Shown in pieces: positions 1-16,849 of a stretch of 64,000 bases of DNA (its first letter is position 1; every line of letters begins with the position of its first letter). The DNA lies in the NCBI GenBank assembly GCA_965153455.1, contig OZ234494.1:19592001-19656000 (forward strand), given 5' to 3'. The notes under the pieces were generated by a model. It worked only from the letters and a program-made list of their open reading frames with translations, had not been told where the DNA came from and did no database searches. Source of the DNA: Sphagnum compactum. Taxonomy: Eukaryota; Bryophyta; Sphagnopsida; Sphagnales. The position numbers and the translations under genes are program-made.

Positions 1-1222
1 CCTTGAATGATCTCAATTTTGCACCAGAGCTTAGCTCACTGTTGGTGCAAATCACAGCTGGTATGTGTACTAAGTCTTTTTGGTGTACCTACTTTCCAGA
101 TGCCCAAATGCACCTGCATGAGGATTACACTCTTGAAACAATGTTCACTTGTTTCGACTTTGAGTTGAGGATATTAAGACCATTGATCCCTATGAGAGCA
201 GGCATTGCAAGTTCCTGTTGAATGTGGGTGGGAGGCTGAGATCAAAAGTGAGTGTAGAGTGCTAATGTTGGCTTCCAAGATATTGCCCTACATGAACACC
301 ACATGTTCCAGACCAGTATCTGATGATGAATTTCCCTTTGCCAAAAAATCCAGGTGCAAATTTCTGTGAAGTAGACAATCGATACACACATGCTTTTGTG
401 GCACGTTGCCCCTCAGGTCTGTGATAATTTCATTATTTTCAGTTATCATCTTGGATAATATCAGCTCCAAAGTGGTGTCTGTTTTGTACACACAATTTGG
501 TGTTAGTCCAATTTCCTGTGACATTTGCTGTCATGGAGTAGAATTGTTGTCAAGACCAGTTGATGTAATTTTCTTGTGAATGATTTGCAGTGGAGGCTGT
601 GCAGTCTTTCTCAAGCCACCCTTACTGCATTGATGTAAGTGTTTCTATTGAGATGTGCACAATCAGTAGTCTCAGGAACATCCAGAGGCATGTTATAAAG
701 CAGACACTAATTTGCTGTTTTTTCAATTCAGAAGCATCAGCTATTAGAACTCCTTATCTCATAACTACTCTGTCTTAACATTACATGAACCAATTTAAGG
801 AATCTAGTTCTGCTTGGGTGTTTCTTGAGTGTGCAGATTATCACTTGACATATGTCAAATTGTTTTCTTTTTGGTCCAATTTCAGCTACATGCTTTTGTA
901 AACTCTCCTGCTCATGATTTAAGGAGTGTTGCCCAATGTGGTAGACCTGTGCAGTGCTGAGATATCTGCATGGTTAATCAACAGAGCCTGTAATCAGCCT
1001 GTGAACTCATAAAAATATAATCTTCTCAAAGATTTTGCTCTGTCAATGCTCTTTTTACCTAGCGACCAACTACATGGTTTGTTATCTTACATTGGGTTGT
1101 TAAATCCTGGTCTCGAATTTTCACTGCAGGTTTTCTCAAAGAAGGTATTGCCCATTCTGGAGGCATCCCTTACTGCAGACTATGTGGTTGATCGGGTTCG
1201 GCATTTAACGGCTCTCCTATAG
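1..1222 (+). CDS. 3' exons of an unidentified gene (partial)
   Basis: I do not recognise this protein. The best-supported exons are 1-60 (open only in the frame reading LNDLNFAPELSSLL, donor GTATGTG at 61), 165-247 (phase-matched, reading VEDIKTIDPYESRH and ending at a GTGAGTG donor), 591-634 (EAVQSFSSHPYCID, donor GTAAGTG) and the terminal exon 1130-1222 (VFSKKVLPILEASL to a TAG stop). Another exon probably starts at 443 after TTATTTTCAG, reading IILDNISSKVVSVLYTQF, but its phase does not join cleanly to the 165-247 exon, so at least one boundary or exon is missing. The 5' part lies outside the window. A decayed gene is possible. Confidence is moderate that this is genic and nil for function. 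Confidence 0.45.
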
Positions 1223-2461
1223 AGTTTTGTTGACAGTGTAATTTTTCTCAGAGGTATATATTTTTTCTATTGTAAAGCTTATTTCTTCCATGTAATTCAG
1301 TTGTAAATCACTGTATTTAATTAATCCTGGTTTGGTCTTGATATAGACATGATTAATATTGCCTGCAAAACCCAACTTTTGTTTTGGCAGTTCCTTCCTA
1401 CCTCCGAATATGCTGTAATCTACACAATTCAGTGCTAATTGCAGCTTTTATGGATCTATGTTTTGTGTTTTCTATCTTACCCATTTGTTATGATGAATTT
1501 TGTGCATGTTTTGAGCGTTTGATGCACACCTGATTTGTGTATTTTCGTATGCTTTCAGTGTCTTTTGGGCAAACTGGGAGGGTTACAGCTTTACTTGGTG
1601 AATCCATTTTGTGTGTATCGTGGGCTGGAGGGCTGGAGAGGTGAATCGCATTCTGGATGTGGACAGACAGGCCGATGTGGCACCAAATGTGCTGCTGAAT
1701 ATTGGTGGGAAAAGACACTTGAAAAATGTATTCTAAATAAGGCACGCCTAACATGTGGGAACTTATAGAAGTTCTAGATCCTAGATCAGGCTCATGTGAT
1801 ACTCATGAACTTCATTAGTGTTTATGAGTTTAACAATAATTGTCATACAGTTTGTTAACACTTATGCACTCGAGGAGTTTTTTACGACATCAAATTGTTT
1901 CTAACACTCATGAGTGTTGTAAATTGAGTGTGCAAAACTCAATTTGGTGGGTGTTTGTTGTTGTTGTATCGGGTTTTGTGAGAGTTTTGATTCTTGTTTT
2001 AAGAAGGTCAAGGAACTTGTGATTCTGTTTAATTGTTGTTATAAAAGGGTCAAGGTATTTGTGATTATGTTTAATTTTTAATGAAATGATTTGTTATGCT
2101 GTGGTTGTTAGAAATGCAAATTCCAAATTTTTATAGTGAAAAATGACATTGATAATTGGTATGGGCTACTGGAATTGAAGATTGGAATTTTTTTTCAGGA
2201 AAAAAAGTATAAATAAATACTATATATATATATATATATTATGGGATTGTTTATGTTTCCATCATTTTACATTTGATTTAAAAATTTCATTGTTAGGGTT
2301 TTAACAAATTAGAAAACATCAGAAAATGTTAAAATAGCAATTATGATTGCAAAATTTATTTAATGATTGTGTTTCTAATTCCTCCAAATATTTAGTTTTT
2401 AAAATTTGAGCAATAGTACTCTACAAAAATTGGTGGTAATTTACCCTCACCTAATGGGTAA

Positions 2462-2463
<2 letters not shown>

Positions 2464-2502
<39 letters not shown>
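2464..2502. repeat. (TA)n microsatellite
   Basis: An uninterrupted run of about 19 TA units. A shorter TA run lies near 2220-2240 and another near 7250-7270. Confidence 0.95.
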
Positions 2503-2504
<2 letters not shown>

Positions 2505-4884
2505 AGGGTATATTGAAAATCATATTCCCCAGACAACATTGGAAAAAACACATAAATCGTGTTAAAAAAATCTTAATACTATAAATGGCAATCCCCTATC
2601 TTAAATTTTATCACAAAACTTGACAATAAGTTTCATAACAATCATAATGCACAATGCAATTGCAATTAGCATTAACATTAGCATTATGCAATTAGCATTA
2701 GCACAATCATAAGAATGAATATGTCCAAATCTCAACAAGCTCCCATCCATGTAGCCCTCCCAATATTATTTGGGTTGTGATAAGTTTGATACATAGGTTT
2801 GATAAATTTCAAAATAGTCCAAAATTCCAATATCCATATGAAATTGACATCGTAGTATAAAACTCCAAATGTTTTGTTCAAATCACAATGTTTCAAACAA
2901 ATCCAAATTTAATAGCATCACATTGAAATAAATTTAAAAAATTGTGAAATCAAATTTCTTGCAAAAAAAAACAAATGTACCAACAAACAATATCCAATAC
3001 CAAGCATATTTCTTTTTTGAGAGAAAAAGAAACAAAAGTTTACACATTTGGATTAGTTTAAAACACATACATCCACAAGCAAGTGATTAATCCATAATCA
3101 ATTAAACCTGAGCTTTGCACACAAAGCTCCAAAATAAAACACAAGAACATAAAATAATTGCAAAAGAAAAGGTAAGAATGTTTAACAACTTTCAAGTGTA
3201 AAATCTAAAAAATTACATGTATATTCTAGAAAATGATACTGTAACTCATTACCTTGGAATGAAAGCATAGTTAGGTGGACAATTTGGATTGTTACAATTG
3301 TAGTTATTTTGAATTGCATGTGAATTTAAAAAGTAAAGTCATATTGAACATTAACATTATCAAGTTTATATTATCCATGTTGCAATAAACTTTAGTGAGA
3401 ATCATATTCAAAATTATGGATGAGTTTTAAGAACAAAATGGACTCATAATGAACTTTTGAAATCATGACATTATGTCTGTCGCATAATTTTAAAAAAAAA
3501 AAAATTGAATTCAAAAAGAATGTCATAATAATATCAAAATTAGAATTAAAAAATAAGCCATCATCAAATGAGGAAGACAAGAATAAAATGCATTGAAATT
3601 TTCTCAATATTAAAAAATATTATTTAAGAAAATCTAAATGCTTTGATTTTCATCATTTTTTTCATTTCATATTCAAATGTTTAAGCTTTCACATGGATTT
3701 TTTGAGTAATCACATGTTTAGGGATATTTATAAGTGACCTACCAAATTCATTACCAAAAACATAAGGGATAATTATAAGATCTATAGTTTGATAATTATT
3801 TTAATTGTAAGATTTGTAAATAATGTAAGATTCAAATTGTCAAAAGTTTGATACGCACCAATATAATAATTATAGTCTTTAGAACAAGATCTAAGGTAAT
3901 ATTATTATCTTTATATTCAATGGGGACATCTTTGAATGCAAGTCATGGGATCTGGACCTTTTGCTACTACAATTTTTGTTGTTGTTGTTAAAGAGAAGAT
4001 GGAGCATGTTTAGATTGTTTTACAAATGGGCAAAATGTTTTTTAATTTATGGTAATGCAACCCATGGATAACCTTTCTGTGCTTGGATTGTTAAAAATGT
4101 ACTATGGTTGAATAATCCCTTTACAATAAATGAGGAATGATGACGAAGAAATAAGTGTTGGGTGATTATTTGATTTAGGTAATTGAAACTATTGGTTCCA
4201 ATTTTGGTTAATAAAAAACCAAATTAAATTAGGTCTGATTTTTGGAATTGAGAATTACGACTAAGTTTTAAACTTTATCTAGTTATGGAACTAGAATTTT
4301 TGACAATTGCTTATTTTTGAAAAAAATCTAATAACATAGGTTAACTAGCAATTAACTATTGGTTTTATACTAGATTACTCATAATCAAAACCAGAACTGA
4401 ATTCGATTTTCTAAAACTAGGACCAAAACTAAAATCTAAATTATTATTCTTTCAAGAATCAAACTAAAACTAGACCTTTGGTTCCATTTTTTTCTAGAAT
4501 CGAAACCAAAACCAAAAATATTTAATTTTAAAATAAAATAAAATCAAAGGTTCTTCATAAAAGTCAAGAAACGTCCAACATTGGAAAAAACCATAGGAAC
4601 ACAACAAAATAATCCCAATTTATTTGATTTTATTTAAATGTTACATTTTTTCCTTCACCCACCATCCCTCTTTCTTTGTCCCTCTTTGTTTCACCCTTTC
4701 TTTTTTAAAAAAAAGAAAAAGAGAGAGAACAAATTTATTTTCTTTAAATTCTTATCTTTAGCCAATCCTCCCTCCATCTCTTTTTATTTAGATGAAAAAG
4801 AAGTAGCCTTTAAGCAACTTCTTCAAGCTAGTCGCTTCGTGGAGCAATTTCCATGGGAAGAACAACCTAAATTATAACCCCAAC

Positions 4885-5180
4885 CAAGTTCATCAAAAAG
4901 TAATTTCCCAAAGGAGAAAAAAACTTTACTTAAGGAGAAGGGGATTAAATGGTAGCCCATCCAAGTTCCTTGGGAAGCAACTTCCTAAGGAGAGAAGGAC
5001 TTTCTTGAGGAAGATGGGGACTAAATGATAGCCCCAACGAAGTTATTTAGGGATCGACATCCCCAAGGAGAAAAAGACTTTCCCGGAGGCAAAGATGATT
5101 AAGTGGGCACCAACCAAGTTCCTTCGGGAGCAACTTCTCTAGGGAGAAAGGGATTAAATTACATTAGGGAGAAAAAGGAC
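4885..5180 (+). repeat. Degenerate ~77-bp tandem repeat
   Basis: Three to four diverged units each contain AAGTT, then a GGGA..CAACTTCC block, AAGGAGA, GACTTTC, and GGGGACTAAATGATAGCCCC or a variant. Units begin near 4888, 4966, 5041 and 5117. Frame is not conserved between units, so a coding origin is not supported. Confidence 0.6.
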
Positions 5181-5684
5181 TTTAAGTTTCCTAGATTTTT
5201 CATATAAAAATGTAAGGGGACTTGGAATGGCCTAGGTAGAACCCACCCAAGTTGCCTTGGGAACCTTGTTTTGAGCCCATGTTCCATAGGGAACACATGG
5301 TTCTTACAACTTGCGGGCTCATAATTTTTTCATATGATTTCTAATTAAAAAATTTCAACTACAAGCTATAGCTTTGATGAGATCTTTCCAAAAACGTGTC
5401 ACATGTTTCTATCAAAGGTCATTTGGCCCTTGTTTCTTAGGTTTTGATGGTTGGGAATCAAATGGCAATTTGAGTCTCAAACCTTCTTTTTCACCATAAC
5501 CATTAATTCACATTTTTTATATCCATGCTTTCAAAGCTTTTCAACAATATAAAAAACTTTCAATTTGAAAAAAATTTACACCCTATACTTTTGTCCCAAA
5601 ATGTTGAAACATTCCAATATTTTTCTCCCCTAAGCAATTTAATCATATTTCTTCCAAGGAAGTTTCTCATTGAGGAACTTGGCT

Positions 5685-5800
5685 ACCATTTAATCCTTTG
5701 TTCTTCAAAGAACCTCCCATTTTCCTTGGGAAAGTTGCTTTTAAGTGAACTTGGTTGGAGGTATCACTTAGTCCCATTTTGCATGTGGAAGAAATGGAAA
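5685..5800 (-). repeat. Inverted relative of the ~77-bp repeat
   Basis: Read on the minus strand, this segment gives GGGACTAAGTGATACCTCC, AACCAAGTTCACTT, GCAACTTTCCCAAGG and GGATTAAATGGTAGCC, matching the units at 4885-5180. Together they form an imperfect inverted repeat separated by about 500 bp. Confidence 0.55.
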
Positions 5801-7964
5801 ATTCGGGAAAAGAATTAAACTTTAAATTGTTGGGTTGAAAGGGGTATTCTAACCACTCCATCACTTTTTTTTCTTTGTAAATATTATGCAACAAGACTAA
5901 TTAAAACATTCATCATAGTTTGGGTACAATAATAAAAATTCGAAAATGTTTCTAACTAGGCATAATTCTACAAATGTGTTGAACATGGTGTCCCATTGAA
6001 TTTGTTGCACTTGGCACTTGATGAATGTTTGAGTATAAATTGGGGGTGTAAAAGAGGAAAAAAAGGGGAGGAACTCATTTTTTTGGCACCATTTCTTCAT
6101 TTTTAATTAGGTGATTGGCAAGTGGAACTTATGCACAAGGGTAAAAGCAAGGTTAGGTAATTCACATAAATGAAAAGAGCACTTGAAATTTCTCACTCAA
6201 AAAGTTTCAAACAATCTCATATGGATAACAATACTTAATTGGAAAAAGTGAAAACACAATCTTGCAATACAACAAAACTAGGCATTTTAATAGCAACTAC
6301 AAAATGTGTATAGTGCTAAACTCATTGGTGATGCTAGAAATCACTCCAATGTATTAATTCCAAGTGATAGAACTCCTTAAATACATCTTGCTAATTCTTT
6401 GTTCAAACCTTTTGAAAGTGAAGATTGTGGTTAAAATGAAGAAGCCCAAAAAGTATATCTTTCGTAGAAAATTGAATATGAATTTTTTTTGATAGGGGAC
6501 AAAGTATAATGAAAATGAACAAATATTTGCATGTTACAATTTTCTTGTAGTTTCAATATCACAACAACCAAATCATGGGGAATTCATAGCCTACATGAAA
6601 GACATAAAACATTTACTTGCACCTTCCATGTTGCAATACATGTGTAAATCATTCAAAGGAACCGTTAAGATTATTTTATAAAAGGATTATTCATACGAAA
6701 TTTTTTTTGAATGAAATCTTTTGCAACTTGTTATTAAAAATAAATATAGTTGCCCTAATATATCACATTTTTTGTGTTAGTCATTGTTAAATAAATATGA
6801 ACTTTTCAAAATGTACAAACTTTGCCAAATTTTAGGTTTTGTCTTCAAAATTTATTATATCTTTGAATCATACCATGCTAACTACTTAGGTTTTAGTTTT
6901 TTATACCATAAGCTACCACTATTACAAAATATATTGTTTTTACACTAGTTGTGTCGCAACTAACATGATTATATGGTCAAGACTACTAGTTTGAAGTGAT
7001 TAATATTCGTTATGACTAACATCAAAACAAGTAATGTATGTTATGACTAAAAAAACTAACATTGCATTTACCCATGTGGTGGGTTTGGCACCCATGTGGA
7101 ATTCTTTATGTTGATTGACATGATCAGTGTAATTATAACCAGTCGTGAAAGCATGACACATGTGATTTTAAGATGATTATATTGTTACTATTTTGTGATG
7201 TGGTAATAAAACAATTGAAAAACAATTCTGTTATTATATTTGATCAAAACTATATATATATATATATATGATAGTGGATTAGTATAGTTTGAGGTTTTTT
7301 TTTTTCAATTTTTATTGATGATGAGAAAAACAAATAAAGAATGTAAGTGGGGATAACAATTAAGATGTAATTCAACAACAAAATGTAATGGAAAAATGAA
7401 AAATTAATCCAAAATTGAATATATATATATGTATGATTGTTAATTCCAATAACTTAAACTAGTTGAAAACAAAACCAAACATTAGTAACCACCTTACATC
7501 AAATACCTTGAACCTAAGATGTTGCAATATTATAGATAGTCCACATTTTTGCATATTTGAGAAACAACAATAGGCTATTTTTTTCTCTATTAAAACATTT
7601 GGTGGGCCAACTTTCCTAATCTTTGGCTGAATTAGATGGATGAGATTAGATGGGTTAGATGCATTAGATGTAGATGGCCAACCCATCTTATATGGTGAGA
7701 CAATGAATTTAATAGTATGTTCCAATGCTTGTAACTAACTTTCCTCATGAATATTACCCTTCTTTATGTTACATCCCTAGACTTCTTTAACTCTTTGTTT
7801 ATCTATTTGGTTTTTACATAAGTAGCAAGTTCCTTTCATGTTTTTCTTGAATTTTATGTTGTGAGTGGTGCAAGTTGAAGTGGGACATTTTCCTTGTCCA
7901 TACCTAGTTAGTTCAACATGTTGTTCCTTCTCTTATGAAACACAGAACATCATGTTGTTGTTGG

Positions 7965-8080
7965 TCCTCTTGGCCCTAAACTCCAAAAGATGGGGGTGTG
8001 GGAGTGCATTTAGGCTTCTTAAATCCTCTTGGCCCTAGACGCCAAAAGATGGGGGGTGTGGGAGTGCATTTAGGCCCCAT
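7965..8080 (+). repeat. Two-copy 59-bp tandem repeat
   Basis: The segment TCCTCTTGGCCCTA..CTCCAAAAGATGGGGG..GTGGGAGTGCATTTAGGC starts at 7965 and again at 8024 with only a few substitutions. Confidence 0.85.
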
Positions 8081-9629
8081 TTAAGAAGTATTTTGTTGTC
8101 CTTCCAATAATTGGATTCGTGAAACAAAAAGTAGGCTAGGTCAAAAAAGATTGAATAACATGATATTTTATAACTTTGTTTGTATTAGTGATATTAAAAA
8201 AAATGTAAAATCTTCCAACTCCAAATTTTGATATTTTGTTGATGTGGAGGATGTGGATATGTATTCAAGTTACAACAAACTAGATGAATAATTGGATTAA
8301 AGCGTTTTGGATTTGCGATTATAATATTCTTGTTTTGGCAAAAACAACTATATAAAAATTAGGTATAATGGTTTCTTTGGTGATCCTTAGATTGCTCATA
8401 AATTTTACATTGTAATATTCAAAGTTCACAATGTGTCTTTTGATTCTTGGGTTGGATTGCTACAATGTGCATAAATGCACCTTTCCCTAAAGTCTAATTT
8501 GTAAGTTAGTTAAGGGTTTAGTCTTTTATGGTGGTGTTGTACCCTTTAAATGTAATAGATCACCTACCATCACCAAACATTTAAAAATACATTATGAACT
8601 ACAAGATTTGCATGAAATCACATCTTTAACCAAACATTTAATACCCAATGCATGTAGATCTTTACATATTTGTGTTCTTGTGTTGTTACACACAAATATG
8701 TAAAGTTGGAGACAATTTAGTTTACCTTGGTACTTTTGACATTACCTATGTCATTTAAAAAATATTAGAAATTTCAGAAAATAATTTCTTTCAAAGAACT
8801 TTTTTTTTGATCAAGGAAAATAAAGAATCTTTCGAAATTTTTTGGAATAATATATTTTCCAAGATTGAATCTTTGAAATAAAACAATTATTTAACTTGGA
8901 AATGTTAAACTTGCCATGTTATTACCAATGTATTTTTGTGTGTCATTTTGACAAACCCAGAGATTAGGAAAAAATTTCAATTTTTTTTGTTTTGCTAATG
9001 TAAATTCAAGGAAATTTCCTAATGTTCACCAAATTTTTGATACTTATCACAAAATTGCAAAAGGAAAACCTTGAAGCCTATTACGGTAAGCCATGGTTTT
9101 TCTTTCCCCCAATTTTGAGATATAAAAAATTTGTCAAAAAATTCCAAAAAATTAACAAAATTAGTTGAAATTACATTACAATTTTTTTTCCCCCCAAATA
9201 TTTGTGTCCAAAAATGACAAATTTTGTTGAAAAAAACCACATAGCATTATAATCCCCTAAAACCCTTCAAAATTGTGTACAGTGATTAAGTAAAATTGTG
9301 GTTTGATAAACAACGTGAATGGGGTCTGCAAAAAGTGGAGGCAATGTTTTCTTTTTTGTTTAGTCGTGGAGAAAGATCGCAATTTGGGGGAAAAAAATGA
9401 AAAAAATAAGGAAAAAAAATTGTGATTTTGAGGGACTTTTTTCTCTATTTCGAAATAAAAAATTAATTAAATTAGCCATACCTAGGCTTCTTCTTTTTTT
9501 TTTCGGGTGTGGAGAACTGAGGCAAAATTTCACCTCACTCTAGGGGCGTGAAACCACCACAACAGGAGTTTTGAACTAGGGTTAGTTAGGATGCCAGGTT
9601 GCATCCAGTCACAGAAGAATTTTCGACAG

Positions 9630-9815
9630 ATTTTGCATCCAGAATTTTAGCCAGATTTTGCATCCAGAATTTTAGCCAGATTTTTACTGTTTAGAGTAGT
9701 TTTTCTGCGTGCTTTAATAGTTTACTCAAATCTTTTGGCCATCAAGGCTAAATCTTTTGTGGGATTGTCGCCACTCATGCTAAATCTCTTGTGGGATGAT
9801 CGCCACCCATGTCAG
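9630..9815 (+). repeat. Short tandem duplications
   Basis: A roughly 25-bp unit (TTTTGCATCCAGAATTTTAGCCAGA) is tandemly repeated near 9631-9683, preceded by a partial copy. Just downstream, a ~35-bp unit containing TTGTGGGAT.TCGCCAC.CATG is duplicated near 9735-9815. Confidence 0.75.
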
Positions 9816-10188
9816 AAAAAATGAGAAAAAAGAAAAGAGAAAAATAAAATAACACTGCTTCCTAGGTTGCCACTTGTAGCAGCACTTTTGTATAGTGTAA
9901 GGTCCTGCTATTAAGGAATTAGTAAGGACCGAGGGTGGACCCTGAGATCCATGCTCTAATTCCTTGAGAGCAAGGCCTTACCTTGCTTAACAACCAAGGT
10001 AATCAATGGTTTTTAAAAAAAATTCATTTCCCTTCCAAAGATCTTGTTGGCTTATATCCTGTACTCAAGGGATCTTACAATCTCACACCCTCTGCTTTAG
10101 GGCTCTTTTTGTAAGCCTCATTATTAAATATGATATGCCCTATCAATACACTAAGAATTCTCTCCAAGATTGTTACATAAAAATGTAA

Positions 10189-10559
10189 GAGCATCTCCAC
10201 TGGTGCTTAGTACGTGACTCCAGACAGTAAAATTTATTGCGAAAAAAGTCAAAATGTGACGATTTAGCTCAGGAAATTGGTTTTTCTGCACCTAAATTGG
10301 GCGGCTTGCTGTGGCTGGTAAAAGGCACTACACAGTTGTGCACCTCCAAAGAAGTGTGTGGTAAACTGGACCTGACTGTGGCTCCATATTTCTGATTGGT
10401 CCAGCATAATGATTGGTCCAGGTGGTTTGCTATTAGTAGTCCCATGTATCTGCAGTTTCGGTTACAGTTTTATTGGTGGGGTTGCCAAAAAAAACAGCTG
10501 AACTTAGACGTTTAATTTTATTATCCAGAGTGACATACTGAGCACCAGTGGAGATGATC
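10189..10559. mobile_element. Tourist-like MITE (PIF/Harbinger type), 371 bp
   Basis: The left end GAGCATCTCCACTGGTGC and the reverse complement of the right end, GATCATCTCCACTGGTGC, begin a terminal inverted repeat matching at about 28 of 32 positions. The element is flanked on both sides by TAA (10186-10188 and 10560-10562), the 3-bp TWA target duplication typical of PIF/Harbinger elements. There is no coding capacity, so it is non-autonomous. Confidence 0.85.
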
Positions 10560-10562
10560 TAA

Positions 10563-11417
10563 GAGCTCACTTAGACAGTCGCTAATTAACGCTGTGGATC
10601 CTCGTGTACCTACACACTTGAGGAATCTGAAAAAAAAGCTGTGTGTGAGAGACGACTAATAGCAACCCACCTGGACCAATCAAACTATCTACCCAATCTA
10701 AAACAGGGAGAAATCAATAAATACGATTATACAATTGAACAATGTTCATTACACTGTTCCAGGGTCCTCCAGGGCTCTGAAAGCAGCGCAATTTTCCAAG
10801 AGCAGACGAGTATGCCCAGTGGATTTCACTCGATTTGATTGCTGCACCTCATCCAAGACTTCCAATGGAATGTCAGGGTCACAACATACTGAACATTGAC
10901 GGAGATGCTCCTGATGTGCAATACACGCCCCCAAAGCATCAGGTATAATGATGAAACACAAAAAGTTGTGTCTAGACTCTCTGGGCATCATCACCCAGTT
11001 GTGGCCGGTCATCACCAGAGAGATCTGGGTCGGGCAATTGGCCAGCCAGTGAGCAAAAAACAAAGGAAGCAAACAGTATTGTACTGTCTGCAATCCTGTA
11101 GTTTTGTTGGCCTTGCTTACCAAGGCAAGAAGGATATTGTGTTTAGATTCATTATAGAGTATAGTGGCTTAAGGGATTTTTATGATATTGGTTTCTTTTA
11201 GAGGATTTTTTGAAAATTATGTTTTTGCATGGTGAAATATTTTAGTATTCATAATTCTTCTTTTTGGGTTAAGAACACTTTCTAATGTAAATGACAAGGC
11301 CACACAGTGTGACACACCCCTTGTTCTGTCTGCAGTAAGGACTTTTGATGGGTTAACTCGACGTCTGCAAACACTGTACTTCTAGACTGTCTGCACAAAG
11401 GACCCATATGTGATTTA
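10563..11417. other. Intergenic segment with a compositionally distinct island
   Basis: Bases 10750-11120 are visibly richer in G and C than their surroundings and stay open for about 124 codons on the minus strand, reading for example DIPLEVLDEVQQSN. I recognise no family, no splice signals clearly bound it, and the plus strand is partly open too. It could be a gene fragment or chance. Confidence 0.3.
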
Positions 11418-12089
11418 GGGTCACTTTAGACAAGGGTCCAATGAAATTGAGCATTCCTATTGGTCAAGAGCTTTAAATTGGTCTCAAGGCTTCTAGACGA
11501 GGGTCCAGGACCAAGGCAAATCAAATTATGATTTAACTTACATGGCATTTTGAAAGGAAAATCAATTGGTCTGGAATAGAAAAAAAAAATAGCTTAAAGG
11601 AGAGCTCATGGTTTGGAGAACCAAAGTGTAAGCTAGGGTTCAAAGTTGCTCATTTCTTTGTTTTTATGTTTTTTTCATTGTTTTTTAAACCTTTGTTGCT
11701 CAAATTTTGTGAGAATGTGAAAGACGCATCTATGGATTGAAGAAATTGTTGAGAGCATGCTAATTCCCTCCTTTTTTTTTTGATCCATTTTAAAATTAAC
11801 ATGGTTGATTTTTGGGTTCCTCACAAGATGGCTACTAAAAAGAGAGCATTTTCAGCCCTTCTCAAATGCATGAAATGAAAGTGAAAACAGAAAATTAAAA
11901 AAAACTATGAAAGAATTGGGGTCCAATTGGAGGGTCCTCCAATTGGACCCCAAGCCTTCAGACACACTCATTGTACCTTAAGAATTTTTATTTATTTATA
12001 AATGTGAAGAAGGGTCCAATTCAAGGTTCAATTTGGTTCAAATGGGTCCCTGGGCTTTTGGTCCCTGGACCCTTTGTCTGAAGTGGCCC
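11418..12089. mobile_element. Tourist-like MITE, 672 bp, next to a gene promoter
   Basis: The left end GGGTCACTTTAGACAAGGG pairs with the reverse complement of the right end, GGGCCACTTCAGACAAAGGG. TTA flanks both ends (11415-11417 and 12090-12092), the PIF/Harbinger target preference. Inside are further copies of the GGGTCCA motif in both orientations, including a 38-bp palindrome at 11916-11953. The right end lies about 215 bp upstream of the aminotransferase ATG, so it probably occupies promoter sequence. Confidence 0.8.
11916..11953. repeat. Perfect palindrome inside the MITE
   Basis: Two 18-bp arms, TTGGGGTCCAATTGGAGG and its exact reverse complement, are separated by the dinucleotide GT. 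It sits in the right half of the 672-bp element and shares GGGTCCA with the terminal repeats, suggesting a nested or rearranged end. Confidence 0.9.
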
Positions 12090-12304
12090 TTAAAGTCCTC
12101 GTCCCCCTGTTTGTGTGTGTGCGTGTGATCGATTGCGTCTATTTTTGAGCTTTTTGTTTTTGTATGAGTTTGTGAGTGTGTAGTACGTGAGAAGGGGAGG
12201 GGGAGAAGGGAGGAGTTGTTGTACGAAAGGAGGAGCAAAACTAAAGAGTTGGGTTGTTGAAGAAGCAGCAGCAGCAGCAGAGAAGAATTCCCATCACCAT
12301 CATC

Positions 12305-16849
<4,545 letters not shown>

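Larger units (their letters stand above)
1223..10185. other. AT-rich intergenic spacer
   Basis: No convincing exons or RNA genes were found; open frames are short and low-complexity. The spacer holds TA microsatellites near 2220-2240, 2464-2502 and 7250-7270, a decayed 77-bp tandem array near 4885-5180 with an inverted relative near 5685-5800, a two-copy 59-bp tandem repeat near 7965-8080, and two short tandem repeats near 9630-9815. The first few hundred bases after 1222 are probably 3' UTR of the left-edge gene. Confidence 0.6.
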
